Source: a virus. From it: a stretch of 38,068 nucleotides of DNA. The stretch's first letter is position 1. Each line of letters begins with the position of its first letter. The stretch covers positions 1 to 38,068 of the IMG/VR virus record IMGVR_UViG_3300024262_000104. One strand, given 5' to 3'. This document shows positions 26,180 through 33,924 of this stretch, one piece after another. The position numbers were made by a program, and so were the translations under genes. The notes under the pieces are model-generated. The model did no database searches. It saw only the letters and a list, made by a program, of their open reading frames with translations, and was not told the DNA's origin.

Positions 26180-27394
26180 ATGAAAAAATTAAGAAATTTT
26201 TCAGATTTAAAACAGACTCACAATGAACACGAATCTTATATTGATTCATTATCCGAAGGTGTAGTTGAAGAACTTGTTAAAAAATTAGGTTTTAAAGATA
26301 TATCTGAATTAAAGAAACGAAAATCATTATTAGGTCAAATTGAATCTATTGTTAAAGAAATAGGTAAAAGAGATATTAATATAACTGAGGAAGATACTAT
26401 TGATGAAATTGAAAAAGAAATTCAGAGTCTTGATAAAGATTCTGAATTAAAAAAAGAAACTAAAGTGAGTGATAAAAAACATACAAGAAAAATTTTAAAA
26501 TTTGAAGAATTTGTTAATGAAAACTTAACGAGTGGTGAATTTGTAACAGTTTTAGAGTCGAGAACACGACTAACTAATGAAGAAATATTAGCAAAATATT
26601 CAGACATTAGTTTAGATGAAGGTATTAACCCTTTATTACGTCAAAGTAAATTATCATCTATTGAATATCAAAAGGCTAAAAAATTAAAAGATTTTAATCC
26701 AGATGATTATGAATGGGATGGTGAACAAAGTTTACATATTAAAAAATCATTAAAGGAAGCTAAGTCTGGAAATAAAGAAGAATATCAAGCTTTCTTTAAA
26801 GAGAAATTGAAAAAATTTGATGTAGAATCACCTGCAGATTTATCAGAAGAAGATAAAAAGAAATTCTTTAATGAAATTGAAAAAGAATGGAAAGGTACAA
26901 ATGAAGCACTGAAAGAAAGTTTAAAACTATCTGATTTAAAGGTAGGTGAAACTTATAAAGTATACTTAAACGGTTGGGAAGTTTTGGAATATGTAGGAAT
27001 GGACAATAACAATGATCATGTGTTTAAACCAGTTTTTAATGTTAAATTTGCACCTAGTAGTGAAACTATACTCACTCACAAACAGTTAATTAATTTAATG
27101 AAAGATGGTAGTATAACTGAATCATTAAATGAAAGTGTATATCCATATCAAATTGATGATACTAGAGGTAAAAAATTATATGATAAATATGACATTGCAC
27201 TAAGTGATAAAAAATGGAATGATAATAATAATACTGGTAGCGATGGTTATGAAGATATATTCCCTCTTGACGCATTTTTAAAGAAAACAAAAATGACATT
27301 AAAAGAATTAAAGGAATTAGAATCATATACAGATGAGAGCTGGGGTTATTATATTGATGAAGATGAAAATTTATTAAAAATTTTTTATAGCTAA
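26180..27394 (+). CDS. Multi-site prohead-type protein with terminal and internal targeting leaders (404 aa)
   Basis: The protein begins MKKLRNFSDLKQTHNE, a divergent leader, with a first gp21-type site LSE26/G. A second leader-like stretch, RKILKFEEFVNE, lies at residues 103-114. Further (L/I)xE followed by G/A/S sites are LDE147/G, LKE193/A, LKE246/S, ITE314/S and LNE318/S. Residues 200-240 (EYQAFFKEKLKKFDVESPAD, SEEDKKKFFNEIEKEWKG) form a charged helical module that I recall from other T4-like marine phages, without a known role. The whole chain is Lys/Glu-rich and helical. It could be a head-core or scaffold-like protein processed into pieces, or a chain of packaged peptides. Confidence 0.62.
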   Translation: MKKLRNFSDLKQTHNEHESYIDSLSEGVVEELVKKLGFKDISELKKRKSLLGQIESIVKEIGKRDINITEEDTIDEIEKEIQSLDKDSELKKETKVSDKKHTRKILKFEEFVNENLTSGEFVTVLESRTRLTNEEILAKYSDISLDEGINPLLRQSKLSSIEYQKAKKLKDFNPDDYEWDGEQSLHIKKSLKEAKSGNKEEYQAFFKEKLKKFDVESPADLSEEDKKKFFNEIEKEWKGTNEALKESLKLSDLKVGETYKVYLNGWEVLEYVGMDNNNDHVFKPVFNVKFAPSSETILTHKQLINLMKDGSITESLNESVYPYQIDDTRGKKLYDKYDIALSDKKWNDNNNTGSDGYEDIFPLDAFLKKTKMTLKELKELESYTDESWGYYIDEDENLLKIFYS

Positions 27395-27402
27395 AAACTT
27401 TC

Positions 27403-27481
27403 AAATCTCTCATGAATGTATTATAATTTTATTGTAACAAATTATAAACAATAATAAAACGGAAACAAACATGAGAGATTT
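27403..27481 (+). repeat. 12-bp inverted repeat enclosing a start codon
   Basis: Left arm AAATCTCTCATG (27403-27414) is the exact reverse complement of CATGAGAGATTT (27470-27481), which contains the start codon and first codons of the 127-aa gene. The loop is 55 bases of AT-rich sequence, with no U-tract terminator. The arrangement copies the 8558-8632 repeat: an inverted copy of a gene's own first codons placed in its leader. Confidence 0.75.
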
Positions 27482-27854
27482 AACAGCGATGGTACTATCA
27501 ATAGGTGTTGTAAATATTCCAACTGGAAAAACACAATATGATTGGTCAATATATGATACTGATGAGGCTGGTGTATTTTTAACATCTTGCGGAAAATTGA
27601 TGTATTGTAATGATGATACATTTCAAATTGGTGATAAAGTTACATTACGTGGAAATGATACTTTGCGCAAATGTGGAAATGTAACAATTGTTGATTATTC
27701 ACCTGCAGTTAAAGAACATGTTTTAGAAATGTTAAAGAAAAATAATTTTGATTATTACCCAATTAAAGCATTTCGTGCTAGAGCAAAAAATAATCGCAAG
27801 TTAACAACAAGTTTTTCTGTAAAGGGAACTATGTTTACTAAAGATTATAAATAA
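27471..27854 (+). CDS. Hypothetical protein (127 aa)
   Basis: The protein starts MRDLTAMVLSIGVVNIPTGK. The N-terminal half looks like a small beta domain (YDWSIYDTDEAGVFLTSCGK, then FQIGDKVTLRGND), and the C-terminal half is basic and helical (EMLKKNNFDYYPIKAFRARA). There are three Cys residues (CGK, YCN, KCG) but no clear metal site. It has no capsid leader, unlike both neighbours. Its start codon is inside the 27403-27481 inverted repeat, and a 76-base leader precedes it. No family is recognised. The basic tail could bind nucleic acid. Confidence 0.6.
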   Translation: MRDLTAMVLSIGVVNIPTGKTQYDWSIYDTDEAGVFLTSCGKLMYCNDDTFQIGDKVTLRGNDTLRKCGNVTIVDYSPAVKEHVLEMLKKNNFDYYPIKAFRARAKNNRKLTTSFSVKGTMFTKDYK

Positions 27855-27868
27855 AAAAATAAAACAAC

Positions 27869-29179
27869 TTGAAATATATTAAATTATTTGAACAATGGCT
27901 GACTCAAAAGAGTCAGCTTTTGTCAGAAAACAAAAACTATGATGTCTTGTTAGAGGGTGGCGCTTACGGACATCTCCAACACCCATTTGATGATTTTGGT
28001 TTGACTATGTCTGATATTCTAGAAATGATTGAATCTACGGTTCATGGTAATTTTGGTATGGAGAATTTTCTAATGGAAAAAACTGATGGTCAACAATTAT
28101 CAATTTCTTGGAAGAATGGTAAATTAATTGCTGCTAGGAATAAATCACATCTTAAGAACTTTGGTGAAAATGCATTAGATGCAGAAGGTATCAAGAATCT
28201 TTTTCTAGGAAGAGGCGATATTGAAACGGTTTATAATGCAGCTATGAAAGATTTAACTTTATCAATTGGTGCATTATCAGATAAAGATAAAGAACGAATT
28301 TTTGCAAATGGTGAAAAGTTTGCATCTTTAGAAGTCATTACTCCGGTGACTCAGAATACTGTCCCTTATGGTTTAAATATGTTAGTTTTTCATGGTGTTG
28401 TTGAATATGACCAAGCAGGAAATCCTATAAATGATGATAAACAAGCTGGTAGAGAAATAGGAAATCTTATAAAACAAGTTAACGCAGATATGCAAGAAAT
28501 GTTTTTTGTTAGGGGTCCACAAGATCTTGAAATTAAACCTTTGCCAAATGCTAAACGGAGGGCTACATATTATCTTAAACTATATAATAAAATTATAACT
28601 GATAATCATTTATTGCCTACATCAACTGTGGGTGACTATGCATTAAATAGAACTAAAATAATTTTAGAAGAAGAGGCTAAAAAATCTAATATTGTTATCC
28701 CACAAGAATACATAATAGGTTTATCAAATCGTTTAGCAGGCATAAGTAAATCATACAGCGTAAGTAATATTAAGAAAGATCTCGAACCACAAGTATCTTC
28801 TTGGTATATTGATTTTGAAAATAAAAACATCAAAACAATTAGGCGCAAAATATTTGCTCCACTTGAAAACCTTTTTATTGAACTTGGTACAGAATTAATG
28901 AAGAATATGTCTTCATTCTTATCAGCAAACCCAACAAAAGCTGCTGAATCAATGAGAAAGGAAATCGAATCAGTTATAAAGAATATAAAACAAAACGGCG
29001 GTCCTGATGAAATTGAAAAACTTGAACATGAATTGAGTAGAATTTCTGCTGCAGGTGGACTTGAATCAATTGTACCAACCGAAGGTATTACATTTGTATT
29101 TAAAGGTACTCTATATAAGTACACGGGAATTTTCGCACCCATACATCAAATACGTTCAATGTTAGCGTATAAAAAATAA
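27869..29179 (+). CDS. Tagged ligase-type nucleotidyltransferase-like protein (KxDG), TTG start
   Basis: A 436-residue protein whose start codon is TTG. I accept it because translation then gives the conserved leader MKYIKLFEQWLTQKSQLLSE, with cleavage-type sites LSE20/N and LLE29/G. The catalytic-type motif EKTDG (K71, D73, G74) followed by QLSISWKNGKLIAARNK resembles motif I of ATP-dependent ligases and related nucleotidyltransferases. FASLEVITP fits a motif III-like strand. EG at 405-406 (EGITFVFKGTLYKYTG, K417) fits motifs IV and V. I recall DUF6267-type proteins of marine T4-like phages with the same ends. Its substrate is unknown; RNA, DNA or protein adenylylation are possible. It is followed after 9 bases by the NMNAT-like gene. 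Confidence 0.62.
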   Translation: MKYIKLFEQWLTQKSQLLSENKNYDVLLEGGAYGHLQHPFDDFGLTMSDILEMIESTVHGNFGMENFLMEKTDGQQLSISWKNGKLIAARNKSHLKNFGENALDAEGIKNLFLGRGDIETVYNAAMKDLTLSIGALSDKDKERIFANGEKFASLEVITPVTQNTVPYGLNMLVFHGVVEYDQAGNPINDDKQAGREIGNLIKQVNADMQEMFFVRGPQDLEIKPLPNAKRRATYYLKLYNKIITDNHLLPTSTVGDYALNRTKIILEEEAKKSNIVIPQEYIIGLSNRLAGISKSYSVSNIKKDLEPQVSSWYIDFENKNIKTIRRKIFAPLENLFIELGTELMKNMSSFLSANPTKAAESMRKEIESVIKNIKQNGGPDEIEKLEHELSRISAAGGLESIVPTEGITFVFKGTLYKYTGIFAPIHQIRSMLAYKK

Positions 29180-29188
29180 AAATAGTAA

Positions 29189-29782
29189 ATGATACATATT
29201 AAATTATTTGAACAATTTAAAAATTCACGTCTAACCGAAAAAATAAATATTAACGATGTTGCTATTTTTCCAGGAAGATTTCAGCCATTTCATAATGGAC
29301 ATATTGCTGCATTGAAAAAAACTTCAATGACATTTGGTGTTCCAGTAATCCCAATACAAATTTTATCAGTTAGAGATGAATCACCATTCCCCCCTGAGTT
29401 GTTAAATAAAATTGGTAAAGCAGTACAAAATGAATTTAGTTCTTGGATGGCAGACTATTTTTTATACCCTCAAGATAGAAAGACAGTTATACCACAAATG
29501 GTTCAATTTTTAAGAGATAAAGATTATTACCCAATTGCAATGGGAGCAGGGTCAGATAGAATTAAATCATACGAATCTCAAGTTAAATATTTAAATTCTG
29601 ATAAATCAGATGTACCAATGAATCAACAATTTAAATTAGAAATGGTTGATGAACGAATTGTTGATGGTCCTTCAGGAACAAAGGTAAGAGAAGCAATACA
29701 GAATAATGACTACGAATTATTTAAAACTTTAGTACCAAAATCAGTACATAAATTTTACAATGATCTTAAAAAATATTTATAA
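29189..29782 (+). CDS. Tagged HxGH nucleotidylyltransferase (NMNAT-like)
   Basis: A 197-residue protein. The leader MIHIKLFEQFKNSRLTE (site LTE17/K) is followed at once by VAIFPGRFQPFHNGHIA, the GRFQPFHxGH signature of nicotinamide-nucleotide adenylyltransferases and related cytidylyltransferases (H35, H38). PSGTKVREAI at 161-170 is the ISSTxxR-like nucleotide-binding motif. Both catalytic signatures look complete, so it is probably active. NMN adenylyltransferase activity (NAD synthesis) is the best guess; pantetheine or glycerol-type substrates are not excluded. The leader suggests it is carried in the head. It shares its start pattern with the neighbour upstream and abuts the next gene by one codon. 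Confidence 0.75.
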   Translation: MIHIKLFEQFKNSRLTEKININDVAIFPGRFQPFHNGHIAALKKTSMTFGVPVIPIQILSVRDESPFPPELLNKIGKAVQNEFSSWMADYFLYPQDRKTVIPQMVQFLRDKDYYPIAMGAGSDRIKSYESQVKYLNSDKSDVPMNQQFKLEMVDERIVDGPSGTKVREAIQNNDYELFKTLVPKSVHKFYNDLKKYL

Positions 29783-30730
29783 ATGTTAAACTTTAATGAA
29801 TTTAAAAAATTATATGAAGGTGGCTCAGCAATAAGTGACTCGAGACCAATGTCACAGGAAGAGACTAAACTTACGTATGAATGGATAGTTAAAAAAATAT
29901 ATCCTATATTTGGTATTATTGATAAAATTGATGCGAAACCAATAGGTTCCTATGGGAAGAAAGCAACGGGTCAAACTTCAGGTGATATTGATATAGCAGT
30001 AGCAACAGATGTAATTGCTGGAAATAATCATATATCAGTTAATTCAGTTCTTGATTTTGTTGAAGATAAATTAAAATCTTTGGGTTATGATACATCAAAG
30101 GCAAAGGGTTTTAATCAAGTTTCATTTGCTGTTCCAATTAATGGTAACTATGCAAATGGAATTGGGCAGGTTGATTTTATGTTCACTGATAGTTTAAATT
30201 GGTCTGAATTCATTTATCATTCTCCAGATTTTAGTAAATTTGAATCTAAATATAAAGGGTTATATAGAAACATATTACTAATGAAAATTATCAGTAATGC
30301 AAAACGCAAAACAACAAAAATAACAGATTCCGGTGAGACTGAAGAATATGAATCTTATGTTGTTAGATTAAATCAAGGTGTAGTACAAGTAACGAAATCA
30401 TTCAAAGGAAAAACAGGTCTAGTAAAAAATGCAAATTTATTAAAAGACCAGGATAAATTTATCACAAACACACCCGAGGAAGTTTCAAACATATTATTTG
30501 GACCTAGTGTACAACCGTCTGATATAATGACATTTGAGGATCTTTGGAGACAATTTACCAATCCTAAATTTATTCATAAAGATAAATTCAATCAAATTTT
30601 AAAAGAATTTATACAACAAATTAAAATCACAAAGGTACCAATACCAACCGAGATTGAATTTGAATATCCAAATTTTATTAATGAAAATCTAGCAATTAAA
30701 TCTTTTAATGATTATTTAAATATTAGATAG
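29783..30730 (+). CDS. Tagged pol-beta-superfamily nucleotidyltransferase
   Basis: A 315-residue protein starting one base after the previous stop. The leader MLNFNEFKKLYE is followed by GG, with a LYE12/G site. The nucleotidyltransferase core is PIGSYGKKATGQTSGDIDIA: GS at 55-56, catalytic D68 and D70, and the third Asp at D131 in GQVDFMFTD. All three metal-binding acids are present. Poly(A), CCA and MNT-type enzymes share this core; the sequence does not show which substrate. The C-terminus (FINENLAIKSFNDYLNIR) contains a second leader-like stretch. It probably forms an operon with the NMNAT-like gene. Confidence 0.75.
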   Translation: MLNFNEFKKLYEGGSAISDSRPMSQEETKLTYEWIVKKIYPIFGIIDKIDAKPIGSYGKKATGQTSGDIDIAVATDVIAGNNHISVNSVLDFVEDKLKSLGYDTSKAKGFNQVSFAVPINGNYANGIGQVDFMFTDSLNWSEFIYHSPDFSKFESKYKGLYRNILLMKIISNAKRKTTKITDSGETEEYESYVVRLNQGVVQVTKSFKGKTGLVKNANLLKDQDKFITNTPEEVSNILFGPSVQPSDIMTFEDLWRQFTNPKFIHKDKFNQILKEFIQQIKITKVPIPTEIEFEYPNFINENLAIKSFNDYLNIR

Positions 30731-30761
30731 GTGATAAATAATAAAAATATTTATATAGGAG

Positions 30762-31067
30762 ATGTTGGAATTAAACACATTAATACAAACTTTAGGACCT
30801 GCGGGTTTAGCATTTTTCATTATGTGGTTATGGTTGAAGAGTGTTGAAAAGGATAAAGATAAAGCACAAGCTGCTCTTGAGGCTTCAAACAATGCACGTT
30901 TAACTGAATTGAAAGAAATGCTACCGTTATTGTCTGATACTTCAAAAGGGCTACAAGAGGTTTTAAAATTAACTACAGAAAACACAAATATAATGGTTGA
31001 AGACATTGTAGAACATATAGACAAAAAAATAAGTGAACTTGAAATAATATGCAAAACAAAGACTTAA
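30762..31067 (+). CDS. Holin-like protein with one membrane segment (101 aa)
   Basis: A single hydrophobic segment at residues about 8-26 (IQTLGPAGLAFFIMWLWL) is followed by a charged coiled coil to the end. The LGPAGLAFFIMWLWLK pattern is like BhlA-type holins and bacteriocin-associated small membrane proteins. GGAG stands directly against the ATG, too close to act as a normal Shine-Dalgarno site. The gene overlaps the PAS-domain gene by 19 bases. A holin role is the simplest reading. T4-like phages also carry other small membrane proteins, so it is not certain. Confidence 0.5.
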   Translation: MLELNTLIQTLGPAGLAFFIMWLWLKSVEKDKDKAQAALEASNNARLTELKEMLPLLSDTSKGLQEVLKLTTENTNIMVEDIVEHIDKKISELEIICKTKT

Positions 31068-31465
31068 AAACAATTATTGCTAAACTTCGATTAAAAGAAT
31101 TGGAAGTAATAGAGAAAATATCAACACCAGGTGATGATTTAATTATTCGTGCAATTACAGACCCACAGACACAATCATTCATTGCAGTAAATGGTGATTG
31201 GGAAAAAGTGTCAGGCTATACTTCAGCTGAATGTATTGGTGAAAATTGGCTTTCGTTTACCTGTCCTAGTGAAAGGGAAGTAATGACAAATAGAAGAAGT
31301 AATGAAATAAATACTGATTCTGATGAAAGCTTTGATGAATTTGAATTTAATTTAATTAGTAAAGATGGTCAAAAAATATTTAGCAAATGGAAATCTAAAT
31401 ACTATAAAGATATTAATGCAACAGTTTCAATTGGGAGAATAAATAAAAATATATTAAAGAAATGA
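31049..31465 (+). CDS. Free-standing PAS-domain protein
   Basis: A 138-residue protein. A basic helical start (residues 1-28) is followed by a PAS fold covering about residues 31-132: SFIAVNGDWEKVSGYTSAEC (N48, the GYT turn), the FxF-type strands FDEFEFNLISKDGQK, and a closing strand NATVSIGRI. PAS domains sense ligands or mediate pairing. No output domain (kinase or DNA-binding) is attached. It starts inside the end of the holin-like gene, so the two are translated together. A stand-alone PAS protein in a phage is unusual. A sensory or adaptor role toward host proteins or lysis timing is speculation. Confidence 0.72.
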   Translation: MQNKDLKTIIAKLRLKELEVIEKISTPGDDLIIRAITDPQTQSFIAVNGDWEKVSGYTSAECIGENWLSFTCPSEREVMTNRRSNEINTDSDESFDEFEFNLISKDGQKIFSKWKSKYYKDINATVSIGRINKNILKK

Positions 31466-31476
31466 TAAAATAAATT

Positions 31477-32766
31477 ATGCAAGAACTATCAAACATATAC
31501 AGTGAAGTTGGACAAAAAATAATTGATGATCTTTTAAATGATTATGTAACTGTCACCGAAAAAATATCTGGGTCTTCTTTTTCATTTGAACAAAAAAATA
31601 ATCAATTAAATTTTTATAAAGGGTCATATAACAGACCTATTAATTTGATTGATAGAACTCTTATGATGTATTATGAAAAACCAATAGTTCACATAAAACA
31701 AATATCAGAAAATCTTAATATACCTAATAATTTTAAGTTTTGCTTTCAATATTTTATTAATAATACACCAAGTATTATTAATTATGATAATTTACCAGAA
31801 AATGGATTAGTTTTAACTCATATAATTGATTCAAATAATAAAAACATAAATATCATTGACGAATCCGATGTAATAAAAATATGGGCCAGGAGATTGCAAG
31901 TTTCACCAATGTTACCAATTTTTAAAGGACTATTGTCAGATTCCCAAAAAAAGAAAATTAAAAATTTCATAACAACACCTAAAGAAGATCACTATGAAAT
32001 TTTTAAAACATCCTCATTTGCAGAATTTATTGTTGGTATATTAAACCCAACTCAAACCTCTACATTATTACAAAATGATTTAACAAAACCAATAGAATCA
32101 ATCATCTTTAAATTCAAAAAAAGAAATGAAACTATTTCTGCTAAATTAATTGACCCTTATACTGCAAATTTGATGAAGAATAAGGAACCAATATATTTAA
32201 AACAAGTTCCTGCAGATATAAATGAAATTTTGTTATTAGATATTTTGGGTTTTATTACTAGTCGAGGTCTCTTGATAAATAATTTAACAACAACAACAAC
32301 AGATGAACGTTATATAGAACTAATTTCAAATATATTTAACGATTATATTAATATTAAAGGTAACGATATAAAAAATATTAATATTGAAAAATATTCATTT
32401 GCAGATGGACCAGAATTTGATTTAAATTTGGATTTTATTAAAAATAAAAAAACAAACGAATATTTATCTAAATCTGAAATATATAAAGATTTATTTAAAA
32501 TAATATTAGGTTCTCTTCGCAAAAAACGAAATTTAAATAAAGCATCAAGTATAATGACACAATCAAATGTCAATGATTTTAATGATTTGGTTGAACTTAT
32601 ACGAAATGAAACATCAAAGGAAATTGATACTTCATTTAAAACATTTAAGGATTACCTATCAATAAAAACCGAGAGTGTTAATTACGAAAATGTGGAGGAT
32701 TTGATAATAGAAGAAAAAATTCTAAAATTAAATGAATTCATAAATATAGGTAAAATTAATTTATAA
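31477..32766 (+). CDS. Second ligase-like nucleotidyltransferase-type protein (degenerate motif I)
   Basis: A 429-residue protein without an N-terminal leader (MQELSNIYSEVGQKI). YVTVTEKISGSSFSFE (K29, G32) resembles ligase motif I with Ser31 replacing the usual Asp. The following RTLMMYYEKPI, FKFCFQYF and LVLTHIID strands suit a ligase adenylylation fold. ESIIFKFKKRNETISAKLID resembles motifs IV-V. I recall similar proteins with KLDG at this site in other large phages. The C-terminus KILKLNEFINIGKINL looks like the capsid leader placed at the wrong end. It may be active or a degenerate relative of the 27869 enzyme. Confidence 0.5.
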   Translation: MQELSNIYSEVGQKIIDDLLNDYVTVTEKISGSSFSFEQKNNQLNFYKGSYNRPINLIDRTLMMYYEKPIVHIKQISENLNIPNNFKFCFQYFINNTPSIINYDNLPENGLVLTHIIDSNNKNINIIDESDVIKIWARRLQVSPMLPIFKGLLSDSQKKKIKNFITTPKEDHYEIFKTSSFAEFIVGILNPTQTSTLLQNDLTKPIESIIFKFKKRNETISAKLIDPYTANLMKNKEPIYLKQVPADINEILLLDILGFITSRGLLINNLTTTTTDERYIELISNIFNDYINIKGNDIKNINIEKYSFADGPEFDLNLDFIKNKKTNEYLSKSEIYKDLFKIILGSLRKKRNLNKASSIMTQSNVNDFNDLVELIRNETSKEIDTSFKTFKDYLSIKTESVNYENVEDLIIEEKILKLNEFINIGKINL

Positions 32767-32779
32767 AAATAAAATTTAC

Positions 32780-33922
32780 ATGAAATACTTTAACACATTC
32801 GCTAATTTTAAATCTCTATTAGAACAAACTAGTGATGATACTATAAATGAAGCATATGCAATATTCCCACAATCCTTAGAAGACATTGACGCTTTAAATT
32901 TTTATAATGAAAAAGAAAAAGAAAATTTAAAAAATCTATGGACTGAAGTGACTTCGGTTTCGGGTGGTATGTTAAATCCATTAGCAATATCCGATAAATC
33001 GAATGAAAAGAAAAATATTAAAGTATTCAGACAACTTGCAACGAAATTAAATTTAAAGGATTTGACTAGAAAATTTAAATTTAATGTAACTGCAGGTAAT
33101 GGTTCAAGGGGTAATCGTGGTATAAAATCTGCTGGATTTTCATTTGAAAATAATTTTGCCAAAGATGTTGAAATGTATATTGAAGAAGGACCAACTTCTT
33201 TAAATTTTTCATATCCAGATATTATGAAAAAACTTCACCCATATTTAGAAAATGCATCTGAAATATTAGTATCAATTGATGGTGGTAAAAATACACCTAG
33301 ACCTCTTATTTATGATGGTAAAGATTTTGTTGTTGGTGGACCAAATCTTGAAATTGGACAAGATGTAACTGATGTAACATTAAGTATTGACGGGAAACCT
33401 TTATATGTTTCAAATAAATTTGGTCCAACTGTTACATTTTTCAATACTGGCATTAAAAAAATATTTACAGACAGTCAATTTGAAAATCGTAAAATTACTG
33501 ACCCCCAGGCAAAACGTTTATTGGAAATATTTGGTATTGATGAATCTAGGTTTCTTGTAACATTTAATGAATATGACCCTGAATCAAATAGTAGAGCACC
33601 AAAGGACCGTGTTGACACTACAAAAATTGCAGATATAAAAGCAATTGAAAAATTAATAAGAACTGGGGTTGGTGTTGGTTATTTTATGGCTCATACTGGA
33701 ATCCCAGGTATGCCAGATAAATTTTATGAAGTTAATCATAGTGTACTTGACTCTCTAACAAAAATACAAAGTGTTACTGTTGAATACCCGAAGGTTGGTA
33801 GTGCAAAACGGATTGATGTTAAAGTAGAAACACCAAATATGCAATTTAATTTTAATATTAGAAATAAACAAGGTGGTTTATACCCTTCTCATTTGATGTC
33901 AGATTATAAATATAAAAAATAA
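32780..33922 (+). CDS. Tagged protein with possible nuclease-like core (380 aa)
   Basis: The protein starts MKYFNTFANFKSLLEQ and has an INE24/A cleavage-type site. Residues 118-135 (AGFSFENNFAKDVEMYIE) and 195-223 (DVTDVTLSIDGKPLYVSNK, then FGPTVTFFNTGI) keep the order Glu, Asp, x-x-Lys seen in PD-(D/E)XK nucleases: E123, D198, K213. The acid expected before the Lys is Ser/Asn, so catalysis is doubtful. I recall relatives with YLSLK...TVTFFN in marine phages, also of unknown function. It is followed 2 bases later by the second HxGH-type gene. It belongs to the tagged, probably packaged set. Confidence 0.55.
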   Translation: MKYFNTFANFKSLLEQTSDDTINEAYAIFPQSLEDIDALNFYNEKEKENLKNLWTEVTSVSGGMLNPLAISDKSNEKKNIKVFRQLATKLNLKDLTRKFKFNVTAGNGSRGNRGIKSAGFSFENNFAKDVEMYIEEGPTSLNFSYPDIMKKLHPYLENASEILVSIDGGKNTPRPLIYDGKDFVVGGPNLEIGQDVTDVTLSIDGKPLYVSNKFGPTVTFFNTGIKKIFTDSQFENRKITDPQAKRLLEIFGIDESRFLVTFNEYDPESNSRAPKDRVDTTKIADIKAIEKLIRTGVGVGYFMAHTGIPGMPDKFYEVNHSVLDSLTKIQSVTVEYPKVGSAKRIDVKVETPNMQFNFNIRNKQGGLYPSHLMSDYKYKK

Positions 33923-33924
33923 AT

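Noticed and set aside
28636-29142. Reverse-strand open frame opposite the KxDG gene
   Set aside because: It is a shadow of a well-supported coding frame with motifs on the + strand and has no recognisable features of its own.
30757-30761. AGGAG directly before the holin-like ATG as a Shine-Dalgarno site
   Set aside because: There is no spacer to the ATG, and other genes here use A-rich leaders without such sites.
670-33912. T4 late-promoter-like TATAAATA boxes at 670, 27846 and 33905, each just ahead of a start codon
   Set aside because: With this AT content many matches are expected by chance, and the boxes fall in the Tyr-Lys-stop codons of upstream genes. The position is suggestive, but the evidence is too weak to call promoters.
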